A stretch of DNA of 64,000 nt. It comes from Heloderma charlesbogerti (Eukaryota; Chordata; Lepidosauria; Squamata; Helodermatidae). The stretch is taken from the NCBI GenBank assembly GCA_026122225.1, contig JANEZZ010000522.1:1860001-1924000 (forward strand), written 5' to 3'. The notes beneath the pieces were generated by a model. It saw only the letters and a program-made list of their open reading frames with translations, searched no databases and was not told the origin of the DNA. Position 1 is the stretch's first letter; each line of letters starts with the position of its first letter. Shown piece after piece: positions 11,630 to 23,600 of this stretch. Position numbers and translations under genes: made by a program.

Positions 11630-14600
11630 CTGCACAAGAATAAGGTGCAAGAATTTACCAAAAGCAAATAAAAGATAACTTTGGGTTGGTTTTGTTTGCA
11701 GTAATACAACTACGATCAGATGCGTTCAGTGAACACTGGAACTCAAACAGAACATTTCTCTAATAAGCTTGGGCCCCGCCCCCATCCAACACTGTCATAA
11801 ATAACGAGAGAAGGAAAGAGCTCTATGACAGCTTTGCTGTGCGTAAGATAAGTGAATGATATCAAAGCAATGTTGGAAGCTGCCTTATACCAAGTTAAGA
11901 GTGTTCAGTCTCTCTAGCATAGCATTGCACTGACTGGCAGTGACTCTCCAGGATTTCAGACAAGATCCTTTCCCTGCTCTACCAGTAAATCCTCTGTCAT
12001 TGAGCCACAGACCTCATTAATATCAGGACAATACAGAGTCATTTCAGCTAAAAAATTCCAAAAGAAACTTCGAAAAGAAAGACGTTGCTGCACTTTATAA
12101 TTTGGTTTGTAGTGGCATGAATTTTCACTGGCAACTTCACCAACTGCATTAAGTGGAATTAAAAGTTGTAAACCATATATATGCACTTTGTCTTAATCAA
12201 TAAATAGAGGCCCTGATCCAGTTGCTGCATGCAGAGTTCGTGACACTCAAAAGCCAGAGCTGGGCATGTGTACCCCAAATATCTGTTGGGGAAAGGGGGC
12301 AGGAAGCTGTATTAATTTCTTCTTAGCTTCCCCCCTTGAGATGGGTGCAAGCCTCAGTGGCTGCCTCAAAAATTTCAGTGGCAGGGACTCTGCACACAAC
12401 AACACTTCCACATGCAATTCCTCATCCAGTTGGAAACGTGCAGAATCCAGTTGTCACACATACGCACCTTGCTGGATCAGGTCAACTGACTATGTACATC
12501 CTAAACAATGACCAGCACGAATTAAAACTCCTATAACAACTCAAGAACCCAGGCTCTCTCTTGAAACCATTTTTTTTTATATATTTTAACACAATAATGA
12601 ATCTTAATTCCTAAGTGTGTCTCTTAGAACAAGAGCAAGAGACAACACATGCCATTTCAGATTTATGGAGTAGAGGCCAAGATTCTGAAAGATACCCACA
12701 GCTGGCCTTGAGTATATTTTAGATGATGTGTGTAAAATAAGGGCATTAAGAGAACTGATGTTTTCAGGAAGGGAGTCTGAGGAACTGAGGCAAATAGTGG
12801 TGATAAAAGATGAAGTTCTCAACCTTATTGATAAATTGAAAGGAAATAAATCACCAGGCCCAGATGGTATCTATCCTAGAGTCCTCAAAGAACTCAAATA
12901 CGAAATTGCTGATCTTCTAACCAAAATATGCAACATGTCCCTAAGATCAGCCTCTATACCAGAGGACTGGAAGATGGCCAATGTAATACCAATTTTCAAA
13001 AACGGATCCAGGGTGGATCCAGGAAATTACAGGCCGGTTAGCTTAACGTCTGTTCTGAGTAAATTGGTTGAAGGCATTATTAAAGATAAAATTAGAAAGC
13101 ATATAGAAGGACAAGCCCTACTGAAAAAGAACAACATGGCTTCTGCAAATGTAAGTCCTGTCTCACTAACCTTTTAGAGTTCTTTGAGAGTTTCAATAAA
13201 CATGTAGATAGGGGTGATCCAGTAGACATTGTTTACTTGGACTTCCAAAAGGCTTTTGACTAAGTCCCTCACCAAAGACTCCTGAGCAAACTTAGCAGTC
13301 ATGGAATAAAAGGTCAGGTCCTCTTATGAATCAGTAACTGGTTAAAGAATAGAAAGCAGAGAGTAGGAATAAGTGGTCAATTCTCCCAATGGAGGGAAGT
13401 AAACAATGGGGTCCCAGAGGGATCTATATTAGGACCAATGCTTTTCAACCTGTTCATAAATGATCTGGAATTAGGAGTGAGCAGTGAAGTGACCAAGTTT
13501 GCAGATGACACCAAACTACTTAGAGTGGTTAAAACAAAAAGGGATTCTGAAGAGCTCCAAAAGGATCTCTCCAAACTGGGAGAATGGGCATCTAAATGGC
13601 AAGTGTGGTTCAATGTAAGCAAGTGTAAAGTGATGCATGTTGGGGCAAAAAATCCCAGCTTCAAGTATAGCCTGATGGGATCTGAGCTAGCGGTGACGAC
13701 CAGGAAAGAGATCTTGGGGTTGTGGTGGACAGCTCAATGAAGATGTCAACCCAGTGTGTGGCCACTGTAAAAAAAAAAAAAGGCAAATTCCATATTAGGT
13801 ATAATTAGAAAAGGAATTGAGACTACACTGCCAATGTCACACTGACCCTATACAAATCTATGGTGCAACCACACTTGGAATACTGTGTCCAGTTCTGGTC
13901 ACCACACCTAAAAAAAGATATTGTAGAGCTGGAAAACTGCAGAAAAGGGCAACTAAAATTATCAAGGGGCTGGAGCATCTCCCCTATGAGGGAAGGTTAT
14001 AACAGCTGGGATTATTCAGCCTGGAAAAAAGGAGGGCAAGGGGAGACATGATAGAGGTGTACAAAATTATGCATGGTGGAGAATGTGGATAGGGAGACAT
14101 TTTTCTCCCTCTCTCAAAATACTAAAACCCGGGGTCATCCTATGAAGCTGATTGGTGGGAGATACAGGACAGATAAAAGGAAGTCTGATCTCATAAGCTA
14201 AGCAGGGTCAGCCCTGGTTAGTACTTGGATGGGGAACCGCCTGGGAATCGGGCTTCCTGCACTGAGCAGGGGGTTGGACTCAATGGTCTTGTAGGCTCCT
14301 TCCAACCCTATGAGTCTATAAGTACTTCTTCACACAGCGCATAGTTAAACTATGGAATTTGCTACAGGATATAGTGATGGCCCCAATTTGGATGGCTTTA
14401 AAAGGAGGTTGGACAAATTCATGCAGGGAAAAGGCTATCAATGGCTACTAGTCTTGATAGCTATGTGCTACCTCCAGAACCAGAGGCAGTGAGCCTATGT
14501 ATGCCAGTTGCTGGGGAACATGGGTGGGAGGGTGCTGTTGCACTCATGCCCTACTTGTGGGTTCCTGGTCCTCAGCTGGTTGGCTACTGTGTGAACAGAA

Positions 14601-17600
14601 TTCCGGACTAGATGAACTCTTTATCCAGCATGGCTCTTCTTATGTTCTTATTTGTTATTGTCTTAAAATTATACCGATGGCTATCTTGGCAACATGGGAT
14701 AGTTATCCTTTGCATACTTACTGCATAGATCCATTTAAGTTTTTTTACATCATTTAGTGATATAATCAAAAATACAGGTACTTCTGAAGCATACATGTGG
14801 TCTGAAACACTGGGGATGAGGGAGAGACACTACCTTGCTTAGCTTTGCTTGTGAGCAATCAGGGAGAAAGTAATCTTGTTTAGAAATCTCATCAGCCGTA
14901 ACTAGAACAGACAGACCAATAACTCAGTTGCCCCTAATTCAGTGCCATTTGACATGATCATTGTTCCATGCATTTTGTTTATCAGTTTCTGTGCTTCAAT
15001 ATAAGGAAACATTGTGGTTGATGATGATGATGATAATATAAAACAATCAATAATTCAGCTGAATAAGAGCAGCTTATAAGATAAAGATAGTAGATAAAAC
15101 ATGCAATGAAAGCACAATTATTCTTTTGTTGTGTGGGAGCTAAATGTTTTCTCATATAGCTGCAATATCTCGTACCATGGAAAATGCAGTTTTCCCACCA
15201 TTACCCTGACAGCACAGAAACTGATTGCACAAGTGTTATGGGCACCTTGGATACAAGTTATGAAATGAAAAATTAGGAATGGTAAACTCAGCGGTTCCTA
15301 ACACGGCATTCGCAAGGACCTCTAATGGTGCCCACGAAGTTTTCTGTTCCCAGCCCCCTTAAAAAAAAAGTTTTAAAATAAAAACCTTAGAAAAGGTTAG
15401 GGTAGTCTTCTTGCTCTCCCCTTCTACCCTCTTGCTTTGCTCTTTCTTTCCCCTCTATATTGCTGTTTCCCTTCCCCCCACCCCCAGCCTCTAGCTTTGC
15501 TATTTCTCTCCCCGCAACACACCTCTTTAGCTTGCTTTTGACTAGCCAGGCCGTACAACAGCCATTATGTGACTAGTTACATCCTCCATGGGAATCATTT
15601 TGTGGTGGTGCCCACAGAAGTTTCTCAAATTCCCAAATGTGCCCACAGGTCCAAACCTTTTGGTTGGGGACCCCTGGTATAACTCCTGAACTTCACCCCA
15701 GTTGTTATGCCTTTCTTCCCACCCCCTGCTCATATCTTTAATGTTTTAAAGCAAACGTGGTAGACATAACCTTCCAGATGTCACTGGACTGCAACTGCCA
15801 TCAGCCCTAGCCAGCACAGACAATGGTGAGCAGTGATGGGAGTTGACTCCAACAATGGGCTGGATGCACCCAATCTCGTCTGATCTCGGAAGCTAAGCAG
15901 GATCATCCCTGGTAGGTACTTGCATGGGAGACTGCCTGGGAATAAGGCGTCCTCCACTGAGCAGGGGGTGGACTCAATGGTCTTATAGGCCCCTTCCAAC
16001 CCTACTATTCTATAATTCTATGAACATTTGGAGGGCCACACATTCCTCATCTGCTTTAAAAGCTCTGCATGGTATCATTATTCAAGTCAAGAGTATTCAT
16101 TTTAACTTTTAAAAATCTGCTGACCACCAGCAAGGATCCCTCCTATCCTAGCAATGATGATTTGCCATTTTGTGACAGAGACCAACTCTATTCCAATTTG
16201 TAATGGGACAGGAGGAAACAGCTATGCTGCTTCCCCTTGTCCCCAAAGCAAGGCTACAGATGGCTACAGATATCATATTATTATGTTCTGAACTGGGACT
16301 TGAAGGAATATTACCCAGAGACTAAAATGCACTTGGGACACATATTCACTGATTGCTTGTGAAGCTTCCCAGAAAGGAAATTTAGCCAATACACATACTT
16401 AGGAAGAGGAAAAAAGAAAAGTGGTTGACAGAGAAATGTAGCAGGCGTAGTTTATAGAAGAGTTCCTTTTCCATGGAGTCTAATTTGCCTCTACCTTTGG
16501 AGGAAGTACGCACTGGGGCGGTAAAGGGATTAGCTTCAATATTAATTATGCTTTGGAGCTGCTGAGAAGGTTAAGAGACAATGCAAAAATGAATTTTCTA
16601 CTAGAACGGGCTGCTCAATGGGTTATTGACTATTTTTGTTCCTGAAAAGTGGTTGACAGAGAAATGTGGAAGTGAAGTAAGCCAGAATATTCAGTTCAGC
16701 AAGGTAAGGTTTGGAAAAGACTGTCAAGTAACAAATACTACAATGAAAGGGACAAAAAGATTCACATGTGGAAATTCCCATAAAGACAGTCTATCAGTAC
16801 TAATTGGGAGATGCTTCCTAAAGCAGCTAATCTCCTGGCAAATGTATTTATTTATTTCTTGAAATATGCTCAATATATGTATGTCCCACATCGAAATGAA
16901 TGTTCAGGAAGCCAAACTATGCCAGAATATTGGGAGGTGTGTGTGATTATATAAATTATACCAAGTTCTAAAGCCTGGCTTTAGCATAATTATTTGAGAT
17001 AGTCAAAAAAGAGCAGCAGCGGGCAATGGTGGTCTCCTGTCTTTTCTGAATGTCAAGCTGCTGTGTCCTCTCCAACTCAAACCTGGCCAGCAATTTGTTT
17101 TTGTTTTTTTCTAGATTGATTTCCCCAACACTCTCTCTTTGGGACTGCCATTAAAGGCCATTAAGAAATCGCAGCTGGTTCACAGAACAGCTGCCTGCTT
17201 TGCAGCAAGAAGACATCATAACAGAGCATGATCCCCTACCCCATTACATGCCAGTAAAATTTCAGATCTACTATAAGGTCCTGTTTCTCCTCTTTTAAGC
17301 TTTAAGCAGCAGGCTTGACATCTCACCTATTCCAATCTTTTTCCTCTTCCTAAGTATGTCATTCTCTCGACAGCCCACCATTTTAATTGCAGTCAACACA
17401 GTGCTTCACATAATGGAGACCAAGACTGAATTTTTGAAAATTTGCATCAAGTTTCTTACCAAGCAAAGAGCTACAATTCTGTAAAAATTCTCCCTTGAAG
17501 TGATCGGGCTGTGAATTAAGGTTCCTATTGTTCACAGAACAAAGAAGAGACATTGTTTTTCCACAGGACATTTTGAAAAGTTGGCTCTCATAACAGCGCT

Positions 17601-20600
17601 TTCCTGGTTGTCTATAACCAGTATCAAACCATGATCATGACGTGGTTGACAAGAAGAACTTTAACAAAGCACTTCAGAACTCCATCTAATAAATTGTGAT
17701 TGCAAAAACAAGAGAAATACTTGGGATGCTAAGAAAATGAAATGTCTCACTCAACCAACAACATTGCTTTTTTGTTGTTGTTACTAAAGACACTGCAGTT
17801 TTGCTTCTTATTTTGAGATTGATTTATGTTTTAATAGATTTGTGAGCTGTGTTGAGGTTCCTGTTTAGGGCAGAAGATGCAGAATAAAAATAACTTTTTT
17901 TTTAAACAGTTTCTGAAATACTTTGAAATTATCAGAATAATTTAAGGAACCATTTAAAATCTTCCAATTACAGCCCAAATAATTTAATGTGGTTATACTG
18001 GAATTATGTAAAACACAACCTCATCTTCTAGGGATATGAACAGAGTTAACTAATGCTTCATTGCATGTCTTGTTCACATAATGTTACCAAAAGACCCTGA
18101 TCCATCTAATTTTATTCATGACAGACAGCACAATCCTATTGCAACCTTAAGTCTGCAATCCTGAACACACTTACTCAGACATAAGCTCCAGTGAACACAG
18201 TGGGACTTACTTCTGGGAAAACATATAGGCTTGCACTGCCCATCCCACTGAAATCAAAGGAACAAGCTAGTTGCAAGTAAGTCCCAGTGCTTTCAAAGGC
18301 ACCACAATTAACTTTAGCAGGATCACAGTCAAAGTCTCCTACACCCCCTTTCACCACAGAACACTTATTTAAATGACGATGTCCAACGTTAGTTATAGAT
18401 AAACAAGGCACTTCCTTTGCCTCTGTTGTCAGTATCCCAGTTAGTACCTTTGGTGGACAGAGTGAAGCAAATGGCAGCAAGCACAAACCACCAGATGAGG
18501 CAAAGACAAGGTGGTGTGATTCCAATATGTCAAGTATTTCAGCAGTGGTGAAGAAGACATTCACTAAGGATCAGAGGTCTGGTGTACAATGTATTCATGA
18601 GAAAGACTTTGCACAGTTACTTTGTTATTTTTCATATAATAAAAAAGATAATTTGCTTTTTTAAGCTGCACCCGCCAGAGCTAGCTAAGCCAAATGCTGT
18701 CTGGCCTGAAAAAAATTGCCTGTCAGGGCTCCAGGAGGGAAAGGAGGGAGCTGCTGTGTGGGAGGAAAGAGCCTGGGAAAATATCTTTCTGGATGAAGAT
18801 CTGGAGCTTCCCAATCCCCCTCTGGAGCAGGCTGCAACCTCCACCCTGCCAAATACGGGTGGGAATGCTGAGGAGGTGCCTAACCATTTTCCAAGCAAGA
18901 CACTGCTCTGAATGCATCTCTGCTCAACCAACCACTGGCTCTTGGATGGCCTCTGTCAGCTGCCAGGGCCCTATAACTGTATTTTAAACATTAACCTCCC
19001 TCTCAGCTTCTGCTTTCTCTCCAGTCTGCCACCAAATCCATACCTCATCCCCCATGGCCATCTGGGCTCTGGCTTGAAGCCTCTACTATAAGCAGGCAAT
19101 AGAGATTTTTGAACTACTAACTGTAAAATGAGAGGCTCTTGAAACAACGGAGAGCTGATCCACTTCAAATCCATTCTTCCAAAACACTGCTGCTTTGGAT
19201 GCATTTCAAAGCTTGTTGTTTGCAGGGAAAGGAGCTTTCAAAGTAACATGCCATGTGCTAAAAGCTGCCTGTCCCAAAAGGGTCACATTAAGGTAATAAA
19301 AACAAAGGTACCTATGTTAGAAGTCTTGCCACTAGGGTAGTAGCAGAATTATACTATGCTACACTCACAATGCATAGAACAGTTGTGGCTGTGTACACAC
19401 ACACACAGACCCCTTTTCTTGCTCCTCAATCTCCTGCTGTAGCAATTGCAACAGACCCAACTACTTCCCCTCTGTAGCATGTGTGTGCATGCACAGTTCC
19501 ATTAAGATTTTAATTACTTCTATTTTCCCCTACATCTTTTTAACAGCATTAAGGATTATGCCTATCTCATCATCCTTCGCAATGATTGTAAGGGCCTATG
19601 TGGGGGTGTTTTACTTAAAGAGTACACTCTAGCAAGTGTTTCTGATCAGGAGGACAGACGTTATTAGGTTGAATCCATTCAGTCCCTTCAATATTGTTTA
19701 CCCTAGCATGGTTGGAACTACTCATGGAACTTAAACAGTAATTAAATTGGATTTTACATCAAGCTATTGGTGAAATGCAAAGCTTACAGCTGTCGGGGCA
19801 CTTTCAGTGGTAGATATTTTTGTCAGGAGTGCACTTTGTAGACCACATTTTACCAATCTTGGATCAACTTTGCTGGCTTCACATTTGTTTCCAGGCACAA
19901 TTCAAGGTGCTGATTTTGATCTTAAAAGCCCTAAATGGGTTGAGGCCAGACTGCCTCCTTCTATATGAACCTGGCTGTAATTTACAATCATGATCAGAGA
20001 ACCTGTTATATGTCCTACAATCTGGAGAGCCTATATTGGTGGGAGCTACCAAGGGAGATAGGATTGGCTCCTTCCTTATTTGCTTTAGATAGGCGGTATA
20101 TAGTGTTCTGTTCCATTGGGCATTTAATGTTCCGATGCTGTAAAGAACAATATTGTTTAGAAACCTAGAATGTAGAATGATAGCTACCAAAGAGCTACCA
20201 AGGGAGGTAGGATTGGCTCCTTCCCTATTTGCTTTAGATAGGCGGTATATAGTGTTCTGTTCCATTGGGCATTTAATGTTCCGATGCTGTAAAGAACAAT
20301 ATTGTTTAGAAACCTAGAATGTAAGATCAATGAATCAAGGTAAGCTGGAGGTAGTCAAACATGAGATGGCAAGATTGAACATCGACATCTTGGGAATCAG
20401 CAAACTAAAATGGACAGGCATGGGCAAATTTAATTCAGGTGACCATTATATCTACTACTGTGGGCAAGAATCCCTTAGAAGAAATGGAGTAGCACTCATA
20501 GTCAACAAAAGGGTGGGAAAAGCAGTACTGGGGTACAATCTCAAAAATGATAGAATGATCTCAGTACGAATCCAAGGCAAACCATTCAACATCACAGTAA

Positions 20601-23600
20601 TTCAAGTCTATGCCCCAACCACGGATGCCGAAGAAGCTGAGGTTGATCGGTTCTATGAAGACCTACAACACCTTCTAGAACTAACACCAAAAAAAGATGT
20701 CCTCTTCATCATAGGGGATTGGAATGCTAAAGTAGGAAGTCAAGAAATCACCGGGATAACAGGCAAGCATGGCCTTGGTGTACAAAATGAAGCAGGACAA
20801 AAGCTAATAGAGTTTTGCCAAGAGAACACGCTGATCATAGCAAACACTCCTTTCCAACAGCACAAGAGGCAACTCTACACATGGACATCACCAGATGGTC
20901 CATATCGAAATCAGATTGATTATGTCCTTTGCAGCCAAAGATGGAGAAGCTCTATACAGTCAGTAAAAACAAGACCTGGAGCTGACTGTGGCTCAGATCA
21001 TAAGCTTCTTGTTGCAAAATTTCGGCTGAAATTGAAGAACGTCGGGAAAACCACTAAACCATTCAGGTATGACCTAAATCATATCCCTGATGAATATACA
21101 GTGGAGGTGAGGAATAGATTTCAGGGATTAGACCTGATAGACTGAGTGCCTGAGGAACTATGGACGGAGGTCCGTAACATTGTTCAGGAGGCAGCAACGA
21201 AATCCATCCCAAAGAAAAAGAAATGCAAGAAAGCCAAGTGGCTGTCTGATGAGGCTTTACAAGTAGCTGAGGAAAGAAGGGAAGCGAAAAGCAAGGGAGA
21301 AAGGGGAAGATATATCCAACTGAATGCAGAGTTCCAGAGAATAGCAAGGAGAGACAAGAAGGCCTTCTTAAATGAACAATGCAAAGAAATCGAGAAAACA
21401 ACAGAATGGGAAAGACTAGAGATCTCTTCAAGAAAATCGGAGATCTCAAGGGAACATTTTGTGCAAAGACGGGCATGATAAAGGACAAAGAAGGCAGGGA
21501 CTTAACAGGAGCAGATGAGATTAAGAAGAGGTGGAAAGAATACACAGAAGCACTATACAGGACAGATCTTAATGTCCCTGATAGCCATGATAGTGCGGTC
21601 AGTGAACTTGAGACGGACATCCTCGAGAGTGCAGTCAACTGGCCTTAGGAAGCATTAGTAACAACAAAGCTAGCGGAGATGACAGTATTCCAGCTGAGCT
21701 ATTTAAAATCCTAAAAGATGATGCTGTTAAACTGCTGCACTCAATATGCCAGCAAATTTGGAACACTCAGCAGTGGCCACAAGACTGGAAAAGGTCAGTT
21801 TACATTCCAGTTCCAAAGAAGGGCAATGCCAAAGAGTGTTCGAACTACCGTACAATTGCGCTCATTTCACATGCCAGCAAGGTTATGCTCAAAATCCTAT
21901 AAGCTAGGCTTCAGCAGCATGTGAACCGAGAACTACTGGAAGTACAAGCTGGGTTTCGAAGAGGCAGAGGAACTAGAGATCAAAGTGCCAACATTCGCTG
22001 GATCATGGAGAAAACAAGAGAATTCCAGAAAAACGTCTATTTCTGCTTCACTGACTACGCTAAAACCTTTGATTGTGTGGATCACAACAAACTGTGGCAA
22101 ATTCTTAAAGAGATGGGTGTACCAGACCACCTTACCTGTCTCCTGAGAAACCTGTACAAGGGTCATGAAGCAGCAGTAAGAACCGGACATGGAACAACTG
22201 ATTGGTTCAAAATTGGGAAAGGAGTACAACAAGGCTGTATATTGTCGCCCTGTTTATTTAATTTATATGCAGAGTACATCATGAGAAATGCCAGGTTGGG
22301 TGAATCACAGCTCGGAATTAAGATTGCTGGGAGAATTATCAACAACCTCAGATACGCAGACAATACCACCCTCATGGCAGAAAGCAAAGAGGATCTAAAG
22401 AGCCTCTTGTTGAGGGTGAAAGTGAAGAGTGCAAAAGCTGGTTTGAAACTCCACATTCACAAAACTAAGATCATGGCATCTGGCCCCATCACTTCCTGGC
22501 ATATAGAAGGGGAAGAAATGGAAGCAGTGACAGATTTTACTTTCTTGGGCTCCAAGATCACCGCAGATGGTGACTGTAGCCATGAAATTAAAAGACGCTT
22601 GCTCCTTGGGAGTAAAGCTATGGCACACCTAGACAGCATAGTAAGAAGCAGGGACATCACCTTGCTAACAAAGGTCCATATAATCAAAGCTATGGTTTTC
22701 CCAGTAGTAATGTATGGCTGTGAGCGCTGGACTATAAGGAAGGCTGAGTGCCGAAGAATTGATGCTTTTGAACTGTGGTGTGGGAGAAGGCTCTTACAAG
22801 TCCCCTGGACTGCAAGGAGGTCAAATCAGTCCATCCTAAAGGAAATCAACCCTGACTGCTCATTGGATGGACAGATACTGAAGCTGAAGCTCAAATATTT
22901 TGGCCACCTAATGCGAAGAGAAAAGTCACTGGAAAAGACCCCGATGCTGGGAAAGACTGAAGGCAAAAGGAGAAGGGGACGGCAGAGGATGAGATGGCTA
23001 GAGAGCATCACTGATGCAATGAATATGAACTTGAGCATGCTCCAGGAGAGAGCGGAGGACAGGAAGGCCTGGTGTGCTATGGTCCATGGGGTCACGAAGA
23101 TTTGGACACGACGTAATGACTGAACAACAACAATGTTTTGTCACTCTTCTACTTTGTGTTTCCCTGGGAAATACAGTGCTGCATGTGCTGTCTGTCTTCC
23201 CTGGCATTATCAGGAAGGGAGAGGGGAGAGAGTTGAGATTGGCACTGTTTCATTTCCCCAGCTAAGCAGAATGTGTCCTTTTATCTTCGACCATTAACAC
23301 CAGAAAAGAGAGGGAAGCCACATAGCCACAATAGTCCAGCATGCATTTACTGGTTAAGAGTGGCAGCTGTTATATACCAAATTTCCCCAATTTGCAATAT
23401 TCACTAAAATCACAAATATTAGCTTGACTGCAGCGTTAACAATGATTATTGGTGTTTTACTCCAAAACATTCTTTGCACCAATGTATTAACTTTGGAGTT
23501 TGGCTCAGGGTGGTGTCCCTCACCCCATCGTCCTAATTGCTAACCAATAAACTGAATCTAATTGTATCTATTCTACAAGCCATAACTGCTTTAAATGCCG

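Larger units (their letters stand above)
12725..14650 (+). mobile_element. CR1 LINE, 5'-truncated, with nested 5S-SINE
   Basis: This copy carries much of the reverse transcriptase of a CR1 retrotransposon plus its 3' untranslated tail. Visible blocks are NKSPGPDGIYPRVLKEL (12849 on), NYRPVSLTSVLSKLVEGI, YLDFQKAFD followed by an in-frame stop (near 13260), GSILGPMLFNLFINDLE-like sequence, and the catalytic motif FADDTKLL near 13495. The end of ORF2 includes a YCVQFWSPHLKKDIVELENC-like block. Frameshifts, stops and an A-run near 13769-13780 show it is dead. The tail ends in GGCTCTTCTTATGTTCTTA at 14650. A 5S-rRNA SINE interrupts it at 14185-14319. Confidence 0.9.
20131..23133 (+). mobile_element. 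RTE-BovB LINE copy 1, about 3 kb, inactive
   Basis: A BovB retrotransposon with endonuclease and reverse transcriptase regions and the typical end GACTGAACAACAACAA. The endonuclease frame (20330-21145) keeps DILGISKLKWTGMG, IIGDWNAKVG and SDHKLL and stops at TGA 21143-21145. The coding sequence then shifts frame near 21380, again near 21640, and carries a TAA near 21900. The RT resumes at 21921-23123 with FTDYAKTFDCVDHN, GVQQGCILSPCLFNLYAEYI and RYADNTTL, where the catalytic YADD reads YADN. The C-terminus ends HGVTKIWTRRND. Its 5' junction has been duplicated. Confidence 0.95.

Noticed and set aside
15855..15960. 5S rRNA gene
   Set aside because: Only part of 5S is present, with substitutions, and it is joined directly to a CR1 tail, so it is a SINE and not an rRNA gene.
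18175..18931. Overlapping frames of 97-129 codons on both strands
   Set aside because: No recognisable family, overlaps a palindromic MITE, and several frames are open at once, which is typical of chance in GC-richer DNA.
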